Below, in pieces: positions 56,228-64,000 of a stretch of DNA of 64,000 bases; positions within the stretch are counted from its first letter, which is position 1; every line of letters begins with the position of its first letter. The position numbers and the translations under genes were made by a program. Under the pieces are notes generated by a model. The model saw nothing but the letters and a program-made list of their open reading frames with translations. It did no database searches and was not told where the DNA came from. The stretch comes from Hexactinellida sp. DTS-2022. Taxonomy: Eukaryota > Porifera > Hexactinellida. The stretch covers positions 5,146,001-5,210,000 of the forward strand of contig JAPNXP010000014.1 of the NCBI GenBank assembly GCA_028753945.1, in the 5' to 3' direction.

Positions 56228-59200
56228 ATGGAAGAATTTGTAAAGAAATTATCTGCATTGTTGGACTTGGAGCATGAAGTAGAGTTAGCAGAAAGTCAAC
56301 AAATTTTGAGTCATTTTAATGCTAAGGAACTTGAAAAGAGAGGCGTTTGTCTAAGAAAATTATGCATAGCTTCACAGCGATGTGGTTTCTATGGACGCAC
56401 AGTCTACAGACTCGAGACTAGCAAACATTTGCAAACTTTCCCCCAGAATGCAACAAACAAGAAAAACAAATTATTTTCTAGTATATTTAGCGTTGGTGAC
56501 ATGGTATCTATTTTCACTAATACAATTTCCGCAGACAATTCCGGTGTAATCACACATATTAACCCGACTTCTGTTACTGTTGCGTTTGACCAACCTCCTT
56601 TCCCTGATCAATCATTTGATGATACTAACATGTCCCTAGTTAAAGTGAACAGTGATATAACGCATAAACGAATGAAGCGAGCTTTGGAATACTTGTTAAC
56701 CAACAGAAATGGGCCTTCACAGCAAATTATCTCTGTCAGTTTTGAAAATGCTCCTTTATTGGCTCCTAACACAAAATATTTCCTAACAAACGAACCCTTT
56801 ATAAAAGCAGGAAAAAATGCTAGAATTACAGATGAATTTGAGATTGTTCTATGCAATTCCTTATTGAATGCAACGCAGAGTCAAGCTGTAGTTGAAACTC
56901 TCTCTCGCAGAGATATTTCAATCATCCACGGTCCACCTGGTACAGGTAAGACCACTACTCTTGTAGAATGCATAATTCAATCTGTTAGACGGTCTCAGAA
57001 GGTACTAGCATGCGCCCCGTCCAACATAGCTGTAGACAACTTGCTAACTAGACTAGCTCCTCACTGTAGAGTTGTACGGCTTGGACATCCAGCCAGAGCT
57101 GCTAAAGAGCTACAGAAATACTCACTCGATGCACAGGTCAACTGTAGTGATAGTTATGAGATAATTAGCCAGGTAAGGAGCGATATTGAAAAGGCCATAG
57201 GACTTGGTAGTAAGAAAAAGCATAAAGCAAACTGGTTTGAAGTGAAAGAGCTGAGAAAAGAATTGCATCAGCGGGAAAATAAGGCTGTTTATGAAATATT
57301 AAATTCATCTGATGTAGTTTTGTCAACAACAACAAGCTCCTCTTTCGATGGACCTCTAAAAGCTTTAAAAAGCGATCATTTTCACGTTGTTTTTGTTGAC
57401 GAGTGCGCTCAGGCAATAGAGCCTGCCAGCTGGATACCGCTACTCCACTCGGCTAAGTGTGTGCTGGCTGGGGACCACCTACAGTTGCCTCCTACAATAA
57501 TCTCAGAAGAAGCAGCTAAGAACGGTCTGAGTATCACACTAATGGAGAGATTAATTGCTATACACGGTACTAGCATGGTATCCCTACTGACAACACAGTA
57601 CCGTATGAACAAACACATAATGCAATGGCCCTCACAGTCTCTGTATGGGAACAAGCTGCTAGCACATGAGAGCGTTGCAACACGACTTCTCTGTGACATG
57701 CGTGGCGTAGAGGCTAGTGTGTACACTGAAACGCCTCTGCTGTTTATAGATACTGCTGGCTGTAATATGAATGAGTTGGATGTGCCCGATGAGGTTTCCA
57801 AGAGCAACGAGGGTGAGGCTAGTCTGGTGTGTGCTTATGTAGGCTTGTTGGTTAGGCTGGGTGTATCTCCTAGCGATATCGCTGTGATAGCTCCTTACTC
57901 ATTACAAGTCGATTTGATATCACAGAAACTGGAGTTAATGCGTGTGAGTAGTGTGGAGGTACACACGGTAGACGGGTTCCAGGGGAGGGAGAAGGAAGCC
58001 GTGGTGATCTCGTTCACAAGGTCGAATGATAGGGGAGAAATAGGGTTTCTGAGAGAGATTAGGAGAACAAATGTAGCGATAACTCGAGCCAAACGGCATT
58101 TGTGTGTAATAGGAGATTCGGTCACCATTTCGAATCAAAGTTTTATAAGAGGTTTGCTTGAATATATTCAGCAGTATGGAGAGGTCAAATCTGGGTTTGA
58201 TTTCCTGCAGGAAGAAATGGGTTCTGCTGTAAGTTCAGTTGAAAATATGACTCTACCTTCAAGGCCTGTTAAGTGTAACAAAATTGATTCTAATCAAGGA
58301 AGGCAGGATAACCCCTTAGGATTTGTAGAGAGTAAGGAGAAAGAACGCGTATTTGAAGAGCAAATGAGAACATTTTCTGCGGATGAGAAGTGCGAATCTT
58401 TCGAACTACCGATTGACCTGACTTCAAGAGAGCGTTATTTAGTTCGTAAGCTATGTGGAGAACTGGGATTGTGTCACGCAAGTGGGTCGGAACAGCAAAT
58501 TGTAGTTAGTAAACCAATTCATGAGGAAATAGAGAGTTTGGTTCAAAATTGTACTTCCTTAGAGCCTGTATCGCAACCAGAAAACGGCCCTACTATTCTA
58601 CACAATCCTATTGAAACGAATGAAATAGAATCCCAAATTAACTCCATGTTATGCAGTGATGTACAGTCTGAGAATTCGCTTAGCAAAAGCGATAATCAGC
58701 AACATTATGTTATTTGTGAGCTATGCGAGAAGAGTGTGCCTTACACCAATATATCTACACACAAAGCTCATTGCCAGCGAATCTCAAATTTAGATAAGAA
58801 AATCGAGTCGGCTATAAATATCGCACAAAACTCTCTACAGAAAAAGAAGAGTAAAAAGTCAGCTAAGTCTCGGGCTAAGTCGCAGGTAAATCCGACTGGT
58901 ACGAATGTTAAAAACGTTAAAAAGGAACTTGATTTAATTGATGATTTCGATGTATTAGAAGCCGCGATTCGACTGAAAGGAGTGTGTAATTTCGAGAAAT
59001 GCAATGAATCTACTAAGCTTATCAGTGACTACTGCCCGTACTGCAAACTTAACTATTGTCTTAAGCACTGTCAGTTTGAAATCCACGGGTGTACCAACAT
59101 GGCTAGGTCGGATTTAAGGAGTTCTTACAAGGAGAGCCGTAGAACTATTCCAAAGAAACAGAGAGCTGAATTGGAGAAAAAATATCAAGATGCTTTGGAT

Positions 59201-59233
59201 TCAAAGGCAAGACAACGAAAGTGTAAGAAATGA
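56228..59233 (+). CDS. IGHMBP2: IGHMBP2/SMUBP-2 helicase
   Basis: 5'-3' RNA/DNA helicase of the Upf1-like superfamily 1, associated with ribosomes; its loss causes spinal muscular atrophy with respiratory distress in humans. Intronless, 1001 residues (human 993). The N-terminal 1B/stalk region is followed by Walker A GPPGTGKTTT (~238-247), DECAQAIEPASWIPLL (motif II), GDHLQLPPTI, TQYRMNKHIMQWPSQSLY, HTVDGFQGREKEAVVISF and RRTNVAITRAKRHLCVIGD. An R3H domain lies at ~725-780 (TSRERYLVRKLCGELGL) and a C-terminal AN1-type zinc finger at ~918-960 (CPYCKLNYCLKHCQFEIHGC), with a basic tail. Full domain set is present. It converges on the next gene with 148 bp between stops. Confidence 0.95.
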   Translation: MEEFVKKLSALLDLEHEVELAESQQILSHFNAKELEKRGVCLRKLCIASQRCGFYGRTVYRLETSKHLQTFPQNATNKKNKLFSSIFSVGDMVSIFTNTISADNSGVITHINPTSVTVAFDQPPFPDQSFDDTNMSLVKVNSDITHKRMKRALEYLLTNRNGPSQQIISVSFENAPLLAPNTKYFLTNEPFIKAGKNARITDEFEIVLCNSLLNATQSQAVVETLSRRDISIIHGPPGTGKTTTLVECIIQSVRRSQKVLACAPSNIAVDNLLTRLAPHCRVVRLGHPARAAKELQKYSLDAQVNCSDSYEIISQVRSDIEKAIGLGSKKKHKANWFEVKELRKELHQRENKAVYEILNSSDVVLSTTTSSSFDGPLKALKSDHFHVVFVDECAQAIEPASWIPLLHSAKCVLAGDHLQLPPTIISEEAAKNGLSITLMERLIAIHGTSMVSLLTTQYRMNKHIMQWPSQSLYGNKLLAHESVATRLLCDMRGVEASVYTETPLLFIDTAGCNMNELDVPDEVSKSNEGEASLVCAYVGLLVRLGVSPSDIAVIAPYSLQVDLISQKLELMRVSSVEVHTVDGFQGREKEAVVISFTRSNDRGEIGFLREIRRTNVAITRAKRHLCVIGDSVTISNQSFIRGLLEYIQQYGEVKSGFDFLQEEMGSAVSSVENMTLPSRPVKCNKIDSNQGRQDNPLGFVESKEKERVFEEQMRTFSADEKCESFELPIDLTSRERYLVRKLCGELGLCHASGSEQQIVVSKPIHEEIESLVQNCTSLEPVSQPENGPTILHNPIETNEIESQINSMLCSDVQSENSLSKSDNQQHYVICELCEKSVPYTNISTHKAHCQRISNLDKKIESAINIAQNSLQKKKSKKSAKSRAKSQVNPTGTNVKNVKKELDLIDDFDVLEAAIRLKGVCNFEKCNESTKLISDYCPYCKLNYCLKHCQFEIHGCTNMARSDLRSSYKESRRTIPKKQRAELEKKYQDALDSKARQRKCKK

Positions 59234-59381
59234 ATCATTGGTAACACCAAGGTACACAGTTTAGAAATTTAATATTGTTTGTATTATTAAAGGGTAAATA
59301 GTATTAATCCATCACAAATACAAATAAATTACCAAATCGATCAAATATACGGACTTCTTTTCACGGCATGTTTGTTTCAAT

Positions 59382-61943
59382 TTATAGTTCACTTACTTGC
59401 CCCCCTCTAGCAGGAGACTTGAAGCTTTTATTCTTTAGTAACTTAGGAGAAAGTGTTTTGAAAAATGATTTCGGAAATTGTTTGCGCTCTTTGGTCTCTC
59501 CTGTTGAACTGCTTCCTCTTGACGAGCAGGACGAGCTACGATCCGATTTTGAACTCGTTTTTGAAACGAAACTAGAGTTCGACTTGTACTCTCCCGAGGT
59601 AGCTAATCTCTCCCCAGGCTTGTCATTGTTGCCTGTATTTATATTATGACTGTGGCACCGAGTAGCAGCCGGTTTTCCATTCCTAACTTGGTCATGAGGC
59701 ACGAATGCAAAGTTCCACCTCTCACTTGGCATGTACATCATTGACCTAGTCATTTCCTCGCTCTGCTCATCAAATGTCTCCTTACTCGGGCTATACGGCT
59801 GGTGCGTGTAACTCCGTGATAATATTGAGTGTGAGTCGTTGGTAGAGCCATTGCCTTGGCTGGAAGTGTAGGAAGTGAGGGACCGCGAGGCGAATGGGTG
59901 GTTGCTGGCTCGGTCATAAGTGTCGAAATCGTCTGCGTAGGTATTATCCGAACTGTTGTTAGAAGAGGGACTCTTGTGTTTCGAGAAATCTGGATATGGA
60001 ACTGTCCAGTCATCGACTCCCCGAGTTCTATCAAGCTTCTTCTTCATGATGCTGTTGAAGTTTGAGATCTCTCCGTCCTGAATTGACTCCATCACGTGCA
60101 CTTGTTTCAACGGGCTGTGCTGTGGCTTTTTCTTCTGGTTGGCTAATACCGTCTTAAGGCAATCGCAAGGCCGTACTTCATCCGAGTTGAGAGAATCCAG
60201 ACACTCCTTCGAGTGTATTATTGGTTGGTTGAACACTCGATTCGTAGTGACGTAGACTTTACTGCGATTATTCGGGCGTTTGAATTTCCGTTTCTTTTGG
60301 TTAGTACGGTTGGCTTCGGACTCCATGTGATGGTGTGAGTTTGAAGAGTCTGTTGTACTCTGTTTGTCTTTCATTCGTGGAATAAAGTATTCGTCACTCT
60401 CATTCCTTAAATCGATTTTATCTATACTCTCGTATACGATTCTATTGTCTCTCCCATGCTGGTGTATCCAACAGGGCGTGCTGCAATGTGACGTGTCGCT
60501 GGGGGAACAAATCTCTACCACTTCTGCTAGCTCACGGCGTGGTTGGTTGTCGGGATAGTTGCACGAGACGGTACCCTCTATAGGAATGTAGTTATTAGAT
60601 AATTAGGTTAATTAGCGTAGTAACTATAGTAAGATCAACTTACGGATAGGAGGTCTTAGGTTAGGAGGCACTTTACAGTGTCTCGTGATGTAAGGGATTG
60701 CATAACCATTTCTGTGATTGATTCTGTCTGGGCCTTCGGATGACGTTCTTCTCACATCTAGATGAGGCCTGTAGTCCGCCCGCGTGTTCATGCTTGCGTA
60801 GTAAGTATCCTCTTTGGTTGATAGATGGTCGTAACAGTCGTCCATGTCTCCTTCTTTTGGTGCAGTGCGGTGAATTCCTTGTGAGTTTTGATATGCCCCA
60901 GAGCTGGTGTCAGAATCTTGTCTAAAGAGAGATGTGATTAAGATAGACTTTATACTTGTCGGATTTGGTGCCACACTCGCTGTTTGATTAAATTATAATG
61001 CTTATTTGACGCATTTAATCAGCTGTTTATTATGTGCCATTTCCAGAAATTAATTTTGCTAATTTAATTAATATTCTCTACTTGACTTTCCTATGCAAAG
61101 GTTCTAATTGTTATGTCTAATTTGCTAACTCCACTGGACCACGTCATAATGCCATCTGAATGCTTTTAATTAGATTACTACTGATTAATTAAATTAATTA
61201 TTTAATTTCCTTTATTGGAACTTTGACGAACAGTTTTATTTCGATATATTTAATTCAATATATGATCTATTTATATACGTACTTTTTAACATTGCTACAC
61301 TGCATTATACATATATTTAATTGTATTACCACTCGACCCATTTAAGGAATGGTAATCACTTAACATTTATTTGTTAGAATTGGGAGATGCACAATTAATC
61401 TCCAATTTAAAGATTGCATACTTAATTCGGTCAGATTGTAACCATTATCTAAGTGCACTCACTTGTAATTGGGGATCATTCCTTCCTGTGAAGGTAATAC
61501 TGACAATAGATTGTTCTTTGCTTGCTTTGCGGACTTCATGTGCTTAACGTATTCCTTGAGGTAGTTGTAAGCGTAGAGAACAGAGGCTGACTCGTCCATG
61601 TCTGTGTCGGTACAGTTTGAGATGTAGCCTTCTATCTCTTCGAACTCTGGAGGCTCAGGATATCCTTCTACATCGTTCATTGCGTCGAAATATTTCCCTA
61701 ATCTCCAATCAGAATCCGGGGGAGGGGTGGGAGGAGGGAATTCCTCTTCTTTTAAGACAATTACTTCTTTCTCAATTTTCTGCATAAAACGTTTGTAATT
61801 ATTTAATGATCTGACAGTTCATGTATCTAGTCAATTACTAATTTGTTTCTGAATATATTACTACCGATAGTATTTGTTTGTTTCGATTCAACAAAAATGT
61901 ATGTAATTATTTATAATTATTGTGTCTAGCCTACCTCATCCAT
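59382..61943 (-). CDS. Large disordered protein of unknown function, 4 exons
   Basis: Inferred exons (minus): 61943-61935 (nine bases, MDE), 61779-61463, 60921-60644 and 60577-59382; phases agree and total 1800 nt (599 residues). The alternative start without the mini-exon is the ATG at 61785 (MQKIEKE). The N-terminal ~105 residues are acidic with a Pro motif (FPPPTPPPDSDW, possible SH3/WW ligand) and a helical end (YAYNYLKEYVKHMKSAKQ). The rest is Ser/Asn/Arg-rich and low-complexity with basic clusters (KKRKFKRPNN), a Tyr/Asp patch (NTYADDFDTYDRASN) and a Ser run near the end (SDRSSSCSSRGSSST). No domain, signal peptide or membrane helix was seen. A signalling scaffold is possible, but function is not assigned. 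Confidence 0.68.
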
Positions 61944-62466
61944 TCTGAGTCTAGCAGCAAATAATTCCTTTATGTTTAGCCTCGAAATTTATTGAAGAAT
62001 GCAGTATATTCATAAACTTTTAGTGTCTCTACAAACATCTTATAGACTTCAGTTTCATAACATGGGCCTATATAGATTGTGTCTAGTGTCCACTATGCCA
62101 TAAATACCTGGCATAACTAAACATATTTGTCTACTTGCTAGCCTTTGTTGGGCTACATCATAGAATAATGTATAATGGAATAGAATATTATCTTATTTTA
62201 CAACTCTATGTGAATGGTGTCTAGTTACATGCATTGTTAAGCCCAATTAATTTGAGTGCTATATTACTATTGATTTCAAGTATATTTGGATGTTTATTAT
62301 CGCTACCTCATAACTAGTCTACCTATTTTTGTTGAGAAAATATATAGCTAGGTAGTTCAAACATCTTTTTATTCCGGCTTTTCACAACTTGGTTCTGATA
62401 GATAGCGTTAACACTTGAAACCTTTTCTTGTAAACTAGACTGTTAAATTTGTGAACTTGAAATTTA
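61944..62466. other. Divergent spacer, disordered protein and retinol saturase
   Basis: 523 bp, AT-rich, between start codons on opposite strands. No TATA box with clear spacing or repeat was recognised. Confidence 0.4.
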
Positions 62467-64000
62467 ATGGATTCGAATTATTTTCTGCTATGCCTGCTTG
62501 CTTTGCTTGCACTTGTTGGTTGGACTGTCTATAAACTCGACTGGTTCTTTACCTTCCTTGGCATAAACTGGGGCAAGGGTCCCTGTCCATTCACTGAGGT
62601 GCGAAAGCATGATCCCCCGCACCACAGCACTATTGAGTCTCAAGCTTTCAGAGACAAGGTCCTACATAAGGGATTTCTCCCGAAGCACGTGCCCAGTGAT
62701 CTAGACGCTATCATAATAGGCAGTGGGATAGGCGGCCTCTCTGCTGGCGCTCTGCTCGCAAAGGTGGGCAAGCGGGTATTAGTGCTGGAGCAACACGACA
62801 GAGCGGGTGGGTGCCTACACGTCTACGAGGATAAAGGATATCTGTTCGACGTCGGAATTCATATAATTGGGCAATTAGGAGATGGAATGATGAGCAACAT
62901 ACTAATGGACCAGATGACTGATGGCCAGATTGGCTGGAATAAATTGGTAGATAACTTTGATAAAGTTGTTATTGGTAATGGAGAAAAGCGGATAAACTTT
63001 GATGTGTGTTCTAGCGTAGGCAGTAACAAGTTTAAGGATGATTTGGTTGAGAGATTCCCGAATGAAATCAAGGCAATCAACAAGTACTTTAGCTTGCAGA
63101 AGGAAGCGAGGTTAGCGTTTCTCCCTGTGATGCTGGTTAAATTTATGCCAAGCAAATTAATATATTTCCTACGAAAGCTCAGCCTCTTCAACCGTATATT
63201 CCGATATTACCAATTTTCTGAGGTTACAGTTCAGAAAGTTGTTGAGAGTTTGACAGACGACAAGGACTTACAAGCTATTCTATATTACAACTACGGGGAC
63301 TATGGAACTGCCCCTGCAGAGGCTGCGTTCTCGATGCACGCTTTATTGCAGCAACATTTTATGCTAGGAGCCTACTACCCTGTGGGGGGCCCTAGCAATA
63401 TGGCATACCATCTAATCCAGACAATCCGTAAAGCCGGGGGAGATGCGCTGGTACGAGCCAAATGTACGGAAATACTCACCAGCACTGATCAGTGTAAAGT
63501 GATTGGTGTTTGTGTTAAAAAGGGCTCGGAGAGCTTTATTATACACGCACCGATTGTAATATCCAATGCAGGCATGCTCAATACATTCAGCTCCCTGTTG
63601 AATCTTCAAGTAAGGCAGAAATACCTTTTAGACCGAGTCTGTAACAAGTTCAAGCCGGGTATGACCTGTCTTACAGCTTTCATTGGGTTCAATGCCAGCA
63701 ATGAAGAGCTCAACCTCTCTAGCACTAACATTTGGTATCAAAACTCAAACAACACGCAACAAGATTTAGATAACTTCCGCAATCTGTCTATGGAGGAAGC
63801 ATTGGAGGTAGATCTCCCTATACTCTTCATTTCATTTCCGTCAACCAAAGATCCAGCATGGTCCGCCCATTACCCTGGCAAGTCTGTGTGTGAGATTATA
63901 TCTCCCGTCCCGTACAGGTGGTTCGAAGGGTGGCAGGACGAATACACAGAGGGAAAGAAAGGGGATCATTATCAGACAATGAAGACTACCTTAGGGGAGA
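62467..64000 (+). CDS. RETSAT: All-trans-retinol 13,14-reductase (retinol saturase), 3' end outside window
   Basis: ER flavoenzyme that saturates the 13-14 double bond of all-trans-retinol. The frame from the ATG at 62467 is open for 511 codons to the edge; human RETSAT has 610 residues, so ~100 are missing. An N-terminal membrane helix (~5-24; YFLLCLLALLALVGWTVY) is followed by the FAD-binding Rossmann motif IIIGSGIGGLSAGALLAKVG (GxGxxG ~85-90) ending in VLVLEQHDRAGG. Further shared blocks: FDVGIHIIGQL, NYGDYGTAPAEAAFSMHALL, FMLGAYYPVGGPSNMAYHLI and VISNAGMLNTF. These separate it from plant CRTISO and amine oxidases. Intronless as far as visible. Confidence 0.93.
   Translation, partial: MDSNYFLLCLLALLALVGWTVYKLDWFFTFLGINWGKGPCPFTEVRKHDPPHHSTIESQAFRDKVLHKGFLPKHVPSDLDAIIIGSGIGGLSAGALLAKVGKRVLVLEQHDRAGGCLHVYEDKGYLFDVGIHIIGQLGDGMMSNILMDQMTDGQIGWNKLVDNFDKVVIGNGEKRINFDVCSSVGSNKFKDDLVERFPNEIKAINKYFSLQKEARLAFLPVMLVKFMPSKLIYFLRKLSLFNRIFRYYQFSEVTVQKVVESLTDDKDLQAILYYNYGDYGTAPAEAAFSMHALLQQHFMLGAYYPVGGPSNMAYHLIQTIRKAGGDALVRAKCTEILTSTDQCKVIGVCVKKGSESFIIHAPIVISNAGMLNTFSSLLNLQVRQKYLLDRVCNKFKPGMTCLTAFIGFNASNEELNLSSTNIWYQNSNNTQQDLDNFRNLSMEEALEVDLPILFISFPSTKDPAWSAHYPGKSVCEIISPVPYRWFEGWQDEYTEGKKGDHYQTMKTTLGE

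Noticed and set aside
1-64000. tRNA, rRNA, CRISPR or bacterial operon features
   Set aside because: No cloverleaf with A/B boxes, no rRNA-like conserved stretches, no regular spacer-repeat arrays and no Shine-Dalgarno-linked gene runs were seen.

Overview
This is a very gene-dense stretch of an animal (metazoan) nuclear genome. The evidence is spliceosomal GT-AG introns, AT-rich spacers, TATA boxes, and animal-specific families: an ErbB-type receptor, BAHD1, GRXCR, MLF, INTS14, CLHC1, LRR-Ig and LamG-Kazal secreted proteins. About 26 protein genes fit in 64 kb (one per ~2.5 kb), with short introns and many large intronless genes. An early-branching or genome-compacted animal such as a sponge fits best, but that is inference; nothing here names a species. 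No rRNA, tRNA, CRISPR array or prokaryotic operon was seen.

Layout. 1-9.3 kb (minus): a VAP-like ER tether protein cut by the window edge, then a complete 13-exon class II PI3-kinase (PIK3C2) whose introns are packed with small DNA transposons. 9.5-16.6 kb: an FGGY sugar kinase (minus), a BAHD1-like chromatin protein (plus), then a repeat-rich spacer with hAT-type elements. 16.6-22.6 kb (plus): PP2A B56 subunit with a charged repeat N-terminus, a calponin/transgelin, NOL9 RNA kinase and a GRXCR-like protein. 22.6-28 kb (plus): a gene-poor promoter region, MLF and INTS14. 28-36.2 kb: an ErbB/EGFR-like receptor in one 4.2-kb exon (minus) with a degenerate catalytic loop, divergent from EEF2 (plus). 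36.6-46.9 kb (plus): gamma-tubulin, a small coiled-coil protein, NAA60, two TATA-driven secreted proteins and CLHC1. 47-52.9 kb: an orphan seven-helix membrane protein (minus), a 982-residue CH-like/ankyrin protein and a small basic orphan protein. 53.2-64 kb: a VPS4-like AAA ATPase, PSMA6, IGHMBP2, a large disordered orphan protein (minus) and retinol saturase running off the right edge.

The genes are mostly housekeeping and do not form one pathway. Loose links exist: PIK3C2 and the ErbB-like receptor (PI3K signalling), PIK3C2, VAP and VPS4-like (phosphoinositide and endosomal membranes), gamma-tubulin and B56 (mitosis). The most striking features are the ErbB-like predicted pseudokinase with HER3-like tail motifs, and the near one-to-one filling of PIK3C2 introns by miniature transposons that mostly share CAGT...ACTG ends and TA target duplications.
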